A DNA stretch of 6,262 nt from a bacterium (GTDB lineage: Bacteria > Desulfobacterota > UBA8473): positions 1 through 6,262 of the forward strand of contig WOUX01000110.1 of NCBI GenBank assembly GCA_009773075.1. Direction: 5' to 3'. Within the stretch, counting starts at the first letter, position 1, and each line of letters opens with the position of its first letter. Positions 1-5,853 of this stretch are shown here, piece by piece. The notes under the pieces were generated by a model. It saw nothing but the letters and a program-made list of their open reading frames with translations. It made no database searches and was not told the origin of the DNA. The translations under genes and the position numbers were made by a program.

Positions 1-1736
1 TCTACCTTTACCTTGCCTCTAGCCATCTTTGTCATTGCGGAAGATGCAGCACCCTTTGCCTGGGCGACCGTATCCGGAATATCTTTAGGACCCTGAGCGC
101 ATCCCGCAAGATAGATGCCATCGGTGGCGGTGTCAACCGGGCGCATCTTTGGATGACCTTCAAGGAAAAAACCGTCCGGGGATTGAGATATCTTAAGCAG
201 ATTAGCCACCTCTTTTACGTCTCTTCTGGGGACAATACCCGTTGCCAGTACTACCAGATCGGCTTCTATATCGACCGGCTCTCCAATGAGGGTGTCCTCT
301 GCCATTACCAGTAATCGGTCTCCTTTCTTTATTATCTCGGAGACATTCCCCCTGATATACCTGACACCCTCTTCTCTTACCCTGTCATAGAACTCCTCGT
401 AACCTTTACCAAATGCCCTTATATCCATATAGAATACTGTTAATTTTGCATCAGGCAACTTCTCATGTATAAGGTGAGCCTGCTTGGCAGTATACATACA
501 GCAAACCCTTGAACAATACTCATTCCCAATACTCTTATCCCTGGATCCCACACACTGAACAAACACAACGTTTTTTGGTTCTTTGCCATCGATAATGATC
601 TTCCCCTGTGTAGGTCCACTGGAGGACACAAGCCTCTCAAACTCCAACCCCGACAGAACGTTATCGTATAAACCATACCCATACTCGGGTTTTTCTCGAG
701 CATCAAAAAGATCAAAACCTGTTGCCACCACTATCGTTCCCACATCCAGTTCAACGATCTCTTCCTTTTGCTCAAAATCTACAGCATCTGAGGAACAGGC
801 ATCCTTACATGCCGGGGACTTACCGCACTTTCCCTTTGTGATAAACAAACAATTTTCAGGGTCTATAGTGTACTTCGAAGGAACGGCATAGGGAAAAGGT
901 ATATACGGCACCGATCTTTTTCCCATACCAACATCGAATTCGGAAATGATCTTTCCCTTCATCCTGCATGCCTCAGCGCACATCCCGCATCCAGTACACT
1001 TGTCCATTGCGATATATCTTGGTTTTTTCCTGACCTTCACATGAAAGTTACCAATGTAACCGCTCACATCTATCACTTCTGAATACGATAATAGCTCTAT
1101 ATTGGGATGGCGTTCCACCTCAACCATCCTTGGAGTAAGGATACATGCTGAACAATCCAGGGTAGGAAAAGTCTTGTCTAATTGTGCCATATGACCGCCT
1201 ATGGAAGGTTCCCTTTCAACTAAATATACCTTGAAACCTGCATCAGCTATATCTAAAGAGGCCTGAATCCCCGCTATCCCTCCACCTATTACCAGGGCTT
1301 CTGGTCTAACCTCCACCTCTTTCTCTTCCAGGGGTTCAAGGAGTGATACCTTTGCAACCGCTGCAGATACGAGTTTCACTGCCTTTTGAGTGGCGTATTC
1401 CCTATCTTCGTGAACCCATGAGCACTGTTCTCTTATATTTGCCATCTCCAGACAATAGGGATTGAGTCCAGCCTGCTGAATGGTCATTCTGAAGGTAGGT
1501 TCATGCATCCTGGGGGAGCAAGAGGCAACAACTATCCTGTTAAGTCCTTTTTCTTTGATATCCTTTATTACCAGTTCCTGTCCAGGATCGGAACACATAT
1601 ATTTAAAATCTCTGCTGACGATAACATCGGGCAGTTGAGATATGCTATCCCTCACGCGATCCACATCTACCGTGGAGGCAATGTTTATCCCGCAATGACA
1701 TATATATACCCCAATTCTTATCTCTGCCGTTTCCAT
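1..1736 (-). CDS. hdrA: HdrA-like FAD/iron-sulfur oxidoreductase, 3' end cut by the window
   Basis: HdrA is the flavin-containing subunit of soluble heterodisulfide reductases, where it splits or merges electron pairs between ferredoxin, a hydrogenase or dehydrogenase partner, and HdrBC. I translated 578 codons with no stop. Visible in order: an HdrA-type N-terminal domain with CHCG (Cys13, Cys15), Cys48 and CSPRMHEPTFR (from Cys73); an FAD-binding GGGIAG at 151-156; the HdrA-typical stretch around IGGHMAQLDKTFP and LDCSACILTPRM (179-204); a ferredoxin cluster motif CTGCGMCAEAC (247-257); a second cysteine set at 296, 304, 310 and 314; Cys395, 408, 412 and 413; ATG-type dinucleotide-fold strands (ATGFD near 338, ATGIVPR near 498); and the closing FAD motif GIYLAGCAQGPKDIPDT (from 540). 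Methanogen HdrA is about 650 residues, so a C-terminal ferredoxin domain probably lies outside. The start ATG has AGGAAGGA directly upstream, 19 bases after hdrD. Family assignment is firm; the physiological partner is inferred. Confidence 0.93.
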   Translation of the reverse strand, partial: METAEIRIGVYICHCGINIASTVDVDRVRDSISQLPDVIVSRDFKYMCSDPGQELVIKDIKEKGLNRIVVASCSPRMHEPTFRMTIQQAGLNPYCLEMANIREQCSWVHEDREYATQKAVKLVSAAVAKVSLLEPLEEKEVEVRPEALVIGGGIAGIQASLDIADAGFKVYLVEREPSIGGHMAQLDKTFPTLDCSACILTPRMVEVERHPNIELLSYSEVIDVSGYIGNFHVKVRKKPRYIAMDKCTGCGMCAEACRMKGKIISEFDVGMGKRSVPYIPFPYAVPSKYTIDPENCLFITKGKCGKSPACKDACSSDAVDFEQKEEIVELDVGTIVVATGFDLFDAREKPEYGYGLYDNVLSGLEFERLVSSSGPTQGKIIIDGKEPKNVVFVQCVGSRDKSIGNEYCSRVCCMYTAKQAHLIHEKLPDAKLTVFYMDIRAFGKGYEEFYDRVREEGVRYIRGNVSEIIKKGDRLLVMAEDTLIGEPVDIEADLVVLATGIVPRRDVKEVANLLKISQSPDGFFLEGHPKMRPVDTATDGIYLAGCAQGPKDIPDTVAQAKGAASSAMTKMARGKVKV

Positions 1737-1755
1737 TCCTTCCTGCTTACTACCC

Positions 1756-2883
1756 TCACAATGCCTCTTTAACCAGCTCTGCAATATCCATGACTTTAAT
1801 GGATTCTTCCAGCTCACCGGTCTTCACCACATCTTCCAAAGTCAGAAGACAAAAAGGGCATGATGTTGCCAATATTTGAGCACCCACATCCATAGCCTCT
1901 CCAACCCTGATCTTTGCAAGCCTGTCTTCTGAATCCTCGGATTCTACCCACATCCTTCCACCACCGCCTTCACAACAAAGGCTTCTTTCTCTTGCCCTAT
2001 CCATCTCTACGAGTTTTATTCCAGGAATACTTGTAAGTACATTGCGGGGAGGATCAAATACCCCGTTTTGCTTGCCTAAAAAACAGGGGTCATGATAGGT
2101 AACGGTTTTGTCTATTTGGCGGGTAAATGAAAGCCGCCCTTCTTCTATAAGAGAGGCAATCAATTCTGTATAATGCTGAACTTCAAACTCAGCACCTTTG
2201 TATTCGTTCTTAAACGCATTGTAGCAGTGAGGAGATGTTGTTACTACCTTTTTGACATTGTATTTTTTGAATATTTCAATGTTTTCTTCTGCCAGATATT
2301 CAAAAGTCCATACATCCCCCATCCTTCTTATCTCGCTTCCACAACACCCTTCTTCGTTTCCCAGGATGCCGAAATCCACTCCTGCCCTATTCAATATCTC
2401 AACAATCGCCCTTGCTACTTTTTGAAGTCTGGCATCATATGCAGGTGTACAACCCACATAGTAGAGGATATCTGCCCCTTCAGAAATATTTTTTACCCCA
2501 AGTCCTTCCGCCCATCTGGATCTCTCTTCGGCAGAAATCTTCCAGGGATTCTTATGGATGGCTATACTTTTCAAGGCATCTCTTATAGGAGGAGGTATCC
2601 TGCCATCCTCCACCATAAGACCGCGCAATCCCATAACAATTCCTGTAGTATCTACCCCCTTGGGACACTTTTTCAAACATGCCGAACACGTTGTACAATC
2701 CCATATGCCTTCTCTTTCAAATACAACCTTTGCAGCATCTTTATCAAAGGTGTCATAGATGAATTTCCTTATGTTGAAATGGGATTTTCTGAGCATCGGG
2801 CACCCTCCGGAACACTTCCCGCACTGGATGCACCGAAACACATGGTATTTGTCAACAAAACTCTGTAGTCCGTTCTCCCCCAA
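1756..2883 (-). CDS. hdrD: HdrD-like (HdrC-HdrB fusion) iron-sulfur protein with two CCG domains
   Basis: This 375-residue protein joins an HdrC-like ferredoxin part to an HdrB-like catalytic part, the HdrD architecture. Two [4Fe-4S] motifs come first: CIQCGKCSGGCP (Cys18, 21, 24, 28) and CTTCSACLKKCP (Cys63, 66, 69, 73). Two CCG domains follow: Cys145, Cys180-Cys181 and SPHC (Ser217, Cys220); then Cys267, Cys303-Cys304 and CPFC (Cys342, Cys345). In HdrB, CCG domains bind non-cubane [4Fe-4S] clusters that reduce disulfides. The second domain is complete; the first has Ser where the usual CxxC has its first Cys. No membrane segment is seen and no hdrE lies next to it, so the protein is probably soluble and works with the adjacent HdrA. 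The start is TTG: an in-frame stop lies two codons upstream, the next Met (residue 30) would remove the first cluster motif, and AGGTG precedes the TTG. It begins 15 bases after nuoD. The substrate cannot be told; other CCG proteins use quinones, lactate or thiols. Confidence 0.92.
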   Translation of the reverse strand: MGENGLQSFVDKYHVFRCIQCGKCSGGCPMLRKSHFNIRKFIYDTFDKDAAKVVFEREGIWDCTTCSACLKKCPKGVDTTGIVMGLRGLMVEDGRIPPPIRDALKSIAIHKNPWKISAEERSRWAEGLGVKNISEGADILYYVGCTPAYDARLQKVARAIVEILNRAGVDFGILGNEEGCCGSEIRRMGDVWTFEYLAEENIEIFKKYNVKKVVTTSPHCYNAFKNEYKGAEFEVQHYTELIASLIEEGRLSFTRQIDKTVTYHDPCFLGKQNGVFDPPRNVLTSIPGIKLVEMDRARERSLCCEGGGGRMWVESEDSEDRLAKIRVGEAMDVGAQILATSCPFCLLTLEDVVKTGELEESIKVMDIAELVKEAL

Positions 2884-2898
2884 CTCTCACCTACTCAC

Positions 2899-4071
2899 TT
2901 ATCTATCAACCTCACCAAGCACTATGTCTATGCTACCAATTACCGCTATTACATCAGCGATGAGCCTTCCCTCAACCATCGTTGAAAGGGCCTCCAGATT
3001 GATAAAAGAGGGGGGACGAATCCTTAATCGGTAGGGTTTATTCGTTCCATCACTTACAATGTAGAACCCCAGTTCTCCCTTGGGAGATTCTATACTGGTG
3101 TATACTTCACCAGCCGGCGGGGTGAACCCCTCACTTACAATCTTGAAATGATGAATGAGGGAGGCCATATTTGTGTAAACATCCTCTTTCGGAGGTAAGA
3201 CCACTTTTGGTTCATGGGCGTTTATCTCCCCTTTTGGCAGGGTCTCAAGCGCCTGCTTCACTATCTCAGCACTCTGGCGCATCTCCTCCATTCTGACTAA
3301 GTATCGGTCGTAGCAATCACCGTTTTTGCCTGTGGGGATTATAAAATCAAAGTTCTGATAACCCGAATATGGAGTCGACTTCCTTATATCCCAGTTAACA
3401 TCTGACCCCCGAATCACTGGTCCGGAAGCGCCAAGGTTGATGGCATCCTCTCTAGATAAGATTCCCACCCCTTTTGTCCTCTGTATCCATATCCTGTTCT
3501 TCGTGAGAAGAGTCTCATATTCTGCTACCCTGGAGGGAAATGTCCTGACAAATTCCATTGCCTTCGCTTCAAAGCCATCCGGTAAATCAAAGGCCAAACC
3601 ACCTATTCGGAGGTAGCTCGGCGTCAAACGAGCGCCACATACCATCTCAAAGAGAAAAAGGATTTCGTCTCTCTCCCTTAAGGCATAAAATAAGGGGGTC
3701 ATAGCCCCTATATCGTGTCCATGAGTACCCAACCAGATGAGATGACTGGCAATTCGCTGCAACTCCGCCATGATTACCCGGATATACTGTGCCCTTTTGG
3801 GAACCTCCATATCTAAAAGCTTTTCCACTGCCAATACATAAGCCAGATTATTTGACATTCCGGCCAGATAATCAAGCCTGTCAACAAGGGTGATACACTG
3901 ATGGTATGTCTTGTTTTCCGCTAATTTCTCCACCCCCCTGTGGAGGTATCCGATATGGGGGGTTACCTTGACAACAACCTCTCCATCCAGTTCCAAGACA
4001 AGCCTCAGTACCCCATGGGTACTGGGGTGCTGGGGACCCATGTTTATCATTAGAGTTTCTGTTCTTGTCAT
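2899..4071 (-). CDS. nuoD: NADH-quinone oxidoreductase subunit D (49 kDa type)
   Basis: NuoD is the peripheral-arm subunit that, with NuoB, forms the quinone-binding cavity of complex I; it descends from the large subunit of [NiFe] hydrogenases. The 390-residue length is normal. GPQHPSTHG near the N-terminus carries His19, and DRLDYLAGM carries Tyr68. Their spacing of 49 residues equals that of the quinone-binding His59/Tyr108 pair of the bovine 49-kDa subunit, so the quinone site looks intact. Further family motifs are TPHIGYLHRGVEKLAE (37-52), RIGGLAFDLPDGF, NGDCYDRYLVRM and the usual C-terminal LGEVDR. The ATG start has AGAGG five bases upstream. It is separated from nuoC by 141 bases holding a repeat, and nuoC and nuoD are separate genes here, not fused as in E. 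coli. No sign of damage. Confidence 0.97.
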   Translation of the reverse strand: MTRTETLMINMGPQHPSTHGVLRLVLELDGEVVVKVTPHIGYLHRGVEKLAENKTYHQCITLVDRLDYLAGMSNNLAYVLAVEKLLDMEVPKRAQYIRVIMAELQRIASHLIWLGTHGHDIGAMTPLFYALRERDEILFLFEMVCGARLTPSYLRIGGLAFDLPDGFEAKAMEFVRTFPSRVAEYETLLTKNRIWIQRTKGVGILSREDAINLGASGPVIRGSDVNWDIRKSTPYSGYQNFDFIIPTGKNGDCYDRYLVRMEEMRQSAEIVKQALETLPKGEINAHEPKVVLPPKEDVYTNMASLIHHFKIVSEGFTPPAGEVYTSIESPKGELGFYIVSDGTNKPYRLRIRPPSFINLEALSTMVEGRLIADVIAVIGSIDIVLGEVDR

Positions 4072-4133
4072 TTTTACCTCTTTAATTATATGGTTATGAA
4101 TAGAGTTGTTTTAATATGAATTTAGTTAGTGAA

Positions 4134-4204
4134 GAGGATTCGAGGGTACTGGGGTTCAAGTGAACGAAACTTAACCCCTTGAATCCTTGCCTCCTTGAAC
4201 CCTC
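4134..4204. repeat. Imperfect palindromic intergenic repeat between nuoC and nuoD
   Basis: The element contains ggggttcaag (4151-4160) and the near-complementary cttgaaccct (4193-4202), with a further related unit ccttgaatcc (4178-4187). Its left end, gaggattcgaggg, pairs with the right end at 10 of 13 positions. It takes up half of the 141-base gap, the only sizeable gap inside the operon. It looks like a REP-like element. It has no run of T on either side, so it is not an obvious terminator. Confidence 0.55.
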
Positions 4205-4212
4205 TTAACCCA

Positions 4213-4674
4213 TCATTTTCCTTTTAGAGGGTAATCTTTTCGAAGAGGATATCCTTCCCAGTCGTCGGTAAGCAGTATCCTTCTGAGGTCGGGATGACCT
4301 TCGAAACCTATCCCGTACATATCGTAACACTCTCTTTCCAGCCAATTAGCCGTTTTCCAAACAGAGCAAACAGATGAAATTACCTGATGGTTACTGGGGA
4401 TGGGGGCCTTTATTCTTGCTCTCTTGTTGTTCTTTATGGAGTAAAGATGATAAACTATCTCAAATCTCGGTTCTCTTTTCAAGTAGTCTACACAACAAAG
4501 GTCCGACAGGAAATCGTAGGAAAGATCTGCATCACTGTGAACAAACCTGGCGATTGGCAAAATATCTTCTTTCTTGACAAGAAAAGTCGTCTCATCCCTG
4601 AAAAAGGACACATCCAGAATCGAATCGGGGAATTGATCCCTCAGTTTCTTTACTGTAATATCTTCTTTATTCAT
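4213..4674 (-). CDS. nuoC: NADH-quinone oxidoreductase subunit C (30 kDa type)
   Basis: NuoC is a small cofactor-free subunit of the complex I connecting module that packs against NuoD and NuoB. The 153-residue protein has the 30-kDa family signature in its C-terminal third: ERECYDMYGIGFEGHPDLRR (113-132), followed by ILLTDDWEGYPLRKDYPL ending three residues before the stop. The N-terminal part (FLVKKEDILPIARF, then FEIVYHLYSI near 71-80) fits the usual alpha/beta fold. The ATG lies 10 bases after the nuoB stop; its likely ribosome-binding sequence AGGG, eight bases upstream, overlaps that stop codon. Repeat elements lie on both sides of the gene (in the end of nuoB, and between nuoC and nuoD), but its own sequence looks normal. 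Confidence 0.96.
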   Translation of the reverse strand: MNKEDITVKKLRDQFPDSILDVSFFRDETTFLVKKEDILPIARFVHSDADLSYDFLSDLCCVDYLKREPRFEIVYHLYSIKNNKRARIKAPIPSNHQVISSVCSVWKTANWLERECYDMYGIGFEGHPDLRRILLTDDWEGYPLRKDYPLKGK

Positions 4675-4684
4675 CTTTATAACC

Positions 4685-5224
4685 CTATGTGTAACTACTC
4701 AGGCACAAAGTGGCAAAGGCACATAGGCACAAAGCAGAGCAGAGTCGTTTCGTTATTTTTCCTACTTTGTGCCTTTGGTGCTGCTGTAGTTTCATAATAC
4801 CATAAATAAGGGCCTCTGGCCTTGGTGGACAACCAGGTATATAAACATCAACTGGTAGGTACTGATCAATACCCTGTACTACCGCATAGGTATCAAAGAT
4901 ACCCCCAGAGCAGGCACATGCCCCCATGGCAATAACCCATTTGGGTTCTACCATCTGTTCATAGATCCTGATAACTGGGGGCAGCATCTTCTTAGTCACC
5001 GTTCCTGCTACAATCATCAAATCTGCCTGCCGAGGCGAAGGTCTAAAAACCTCAGAACCAAATCTGGCCAGGTCATACCGTGCAGAAGCAGCTACAATCA
5101 TCTCGATGGCACAACATGCCAAACCGAAACCTGCAGGCCACAAAGATGACCTCCTGCCCCAATTAACGAGTTTTTCTACGGTAGTTGTAATAATATTGTT
5201 TCCCAGATGATCCTCTATTCCCAT
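4685..5224 (-). CDS. nuoB: NADH-quinone oxidoreductase subunit B (PSST type) with a repeat-derived C-terminal tail
   Basis: NuoB carries cluster N2, the last iron-sulfur centre before quinone. Numbered from the start chosen here (179 residues), the N2 ligands are visible: Cys37-Cys38 in GLACCAIEM, Cys103 in MGACACSGG and Cys132 in PGCPPRPE. A longer frame opens at an ATG at 5245, but the ATG at 5224 is preferred: AGAGGAG sits seven bases upstream, and MGIEDHLGNNI matches typical NuoB N-termini. The gene then overlaps nuoA by 10 bases, consistent with translational coupling. Family-like sequence ends near IYGIMKLQQ (140-148). The last ~30 residues (four Cys, motifs such as LCLCAF) are encoded by a short repeat at 4701-4774 and do not look like a native NuoB end. 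Cys105 replaces the more usual small polar residue near the third ligand. The core looks functional. Confidence 0.95.
   Translation of the reverse strand: MGIEDHLGNNIITTTVEKLVNWGRRSSLWPAGFGLACCAIEMIVAASARYDLARFGSEVFRPSPRQADLMIVAGTVTKKMLPPVIRIYEQMVEPKWVIAMGACACSGGIFDTYAVVQGIDQYLPVDVYIPGCPPRPEALIYGIMKLQQHQRHKVGKITKRLCSALCLCAFATLCLSSYT
4701..4774. repeat. Short repeat element forming the 3' end of nuoB
   Basis: aggcacaaag occurs at 4701-4710 and 4725-4734, with the variant aggcacatag at 4717-4726; the inverted copy ctttgtgcct lies at 4765-4774. The outer arms 4701-4711 and 4764-4774 pair perfectly over 11 bases. The repeat coincides with the part of nuoB where family similarity is lost, and the nuoB stop lies just past it. 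The layout suggests a small dispersed palindromic element (REP- or MITE-like) of the kind found in many copies in environmental bacterial genomes; copy number cannot be seen here. Confidence 0.65.
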
Positions 5225-5571
5225 TCTAAAGCTCCTCTTTTCCATGCATATATAAGACCAACAAACAATACAACAATAAATACCCCCATTTCAATAAAAC
5301 CAAAGATTCCTAGATCCTTGAATATCACTGCCCAGGGATATAGAAAAACCGCCTCAATATCGAAGATTATAAACAGCATAGCTATAATATAGAATTTAAC
5401 AGAGAATCTCCTCCTGGCGCTCCCTATAGGATCTACTCCACACTCATAGGTCATCATTTTCTGTGGGGAAGGTTTCTTTGTCCCGATTATAGAAGACAGG
5501 GCTATTGTAACTACGGCAAAGAGTACGGCGATTACTAGAAAAGCAAAGATGGGAAGGTAATCAATTGGCAT
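5215..5571 (-). CDS. nuoA: NADH-quinone oxidoreductase subunit A (ND3 type)
   Basis: NuoA is the small membrane subunit of complex I next to the quinone-entry region. The 118-residue protein has three hydrophobic segments (about 6-28, 59-82 and 88-110). The loop after the first one carries the conserved TYECGVDPIGSARRRFSVKFY (Cys44 corresponds to the ND3 loop cysteine), and the second contains FIIFDIEAVFLYPWA with the conserved acidic residues Asp71 and Glu73. Length and topology are normal. The ATG has AAGGAG nine bases upstream. It is the first gene of the nuo-hdr operon, and its 3' end overlaps the nuoB start by 10 bases. Confidence 0.97.
   Translation of the reverse strand: MPIDYLPIFAFLVIAVLFAVVTIALSSIIGTKKPSPQKMMTYECGVDPIGSARRRFSVKFYIIAMLFIIFDIEAVFLYPWAVIFKDLGIFGFIEMGVFIVVLFVGLIYAWKRGALEWE
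5232..5238 (-). promoter_or_regulatory. Ribosome-binding site that sets the nuoB start
   Basis: AGAGGAG lies seven bases upstream of the ATG at 5224 and inside the end of nuoA. The alternative ATG at 5245 lies upstream of this sequence. The Shine-Dalgarno position and NuoB family similarity both favour 5224. Confidence 0.75.
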
Positions 5572-5684
5572 GTCGTTTATCTCCTTATCCCTTTGAAAGT
5601 GTCGGACACCGCTAAAAAGCCTCTACGTTAATTGAACATAGTTTCTTTATTTAAAGAGAAATGCCAAGCAAGATATTGCATATG

Positions 5685-5711
5685 GAGGATTTTTGGAATA
5701 GATTCCACCTC
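5685..5711 (-). repeat. Small hairpin in the nuoA leader
   Basis: TGGAAT and ATTCCA (5694-5699 and 5702-5707) pair over 6 bases around a two-base loop, and gagg (5685-5688) can pair with cctc (5708-5711) outside, across unequal bulges. It lies between the 31-base palindrome and nuoA. Function unknown; it could arise by chance in this A+T-rich region. Confidence 0.25.
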
Positions 5712-5729
5712 TTAGATATAATTAAACAA

Positions 5730-5760
5730 CCTACTTATACTTTAATTAAACATAAGTAGG
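5730..5760. repeat. Near-perfect 31-base palindrome in the nuoA leader
   Basis: Arms cctacttat (5730-5738) and ataagtagg (5752-5760) pair perfectly over 9 bases. Inside them tttaattaaa (5741-5750) is itself a palindrome, so up to 14 base pairs form with only small bulges. On the minus-strand transcript it is followed by TTGTTTAATT, a poor U-run, so a strong terminator is unlikely. It could be a second operator or an RNA hairpin in the long leader. Confidence 0.5.
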
Positions 5761-5777
5761 CTTTATAAAAGGGTTAA

Positions 5778-5795
5778 ACTGAATGAGCATTCAGT
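5778..5795. promoter_or_regulatory. Perfect 8+8-base inverted repeat, probable repressor operator
   Basis: ACTGAATG and CATTCAGT are exact reverse complements separated by two bases. The element covers the predicted transcription start of the promoter just upstream, a position where a bound repressor would block initiation. The TGAATG/CATTCA half-sites resemble those bound by TetR-family fatty-acid regulators such as Bacillus FadR (TGAATGA...TCATTCA), although the spacing here is shorter. The regulator is not in the window, so the family is inferred. Confidence 0.5.
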
Positions 5796-5799
5796 CAAT

Positions 5800-5828
5800 T
5801 TTTTAACATATCGATAATTCGTTGTCAA
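5800..5828 (-). promoter_or_regulatory. Candidate sigma-70 promoter for the nuo-hdr operon
   Basis: On the minus strand, a perfect -35 box TTGACA (5828-5823) is followed after exactly 17 bases by TAAAAA (5805-5800). The latter matches TATAAT at four positions and is preceded by the extended -10 element TGT. Transcription would begin near 5793, about 220 bases before the nuoA ATG. The site starts 25 bases after the livF stop codon and is the best promoter-like match I found between livF and nuoA. No experimental support. Confidence 0.6.
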
Positions 5829-5853
5829 GGACTTTTTCACCCAAAAATAGCGG

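Noticed and set aside
440..715. 91-codon minus-strand frame inside the hdrA region
   Set aside because: It is out of frame with HdrA, which reads through the same bases with conserved cysteine and dinucleotide-binding motifs.
1503..1772. 89-codon plus-strand frame over the hdrA/hdrD junction
   Set aside because: It is a shadow of the HdrA N-terminal domain and HdrD C-terminus, both of which have clear motifs on the minus strand.
2173..2868. 231-codon open frame on the plus strand
   Set aside because: It lies wholly antisense to the HdrD-like gene, whose cysteine motifs are clear. The plus-strand translation has no recognisable domain.
4387..4797. 136-codon open frame on the plus strand across nuoC and the end of nuoB
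   Set aside because: It is antisense to two recognised genes, passes through the repeat, and has no family features.
5225..5245. Upstream ATG (5245) as the nuoB start
   Set aside because: It would add seven residues unlike NuoB and increase the overlap with nuoA to 31 bases; the ATG at 5224 has AGAGGAG at ideal spacing and a typical NuoB N-terminus.
5628..5681. 17-codon open frame in the nuoA leader (MQYLAWHF...)
   Set aside because: The bases before its ATG are AATCCTCCAT, with no ribosome-binding site, and nothing suggests a leader peptide with a special codon run.
5793..5798. Second -35-like TTGACT overlapping the operator
   Set aside because: No acceptable -10 box occurs 16-18 bases downstream, so TTGACA at 5828-5823 is the better promoter.
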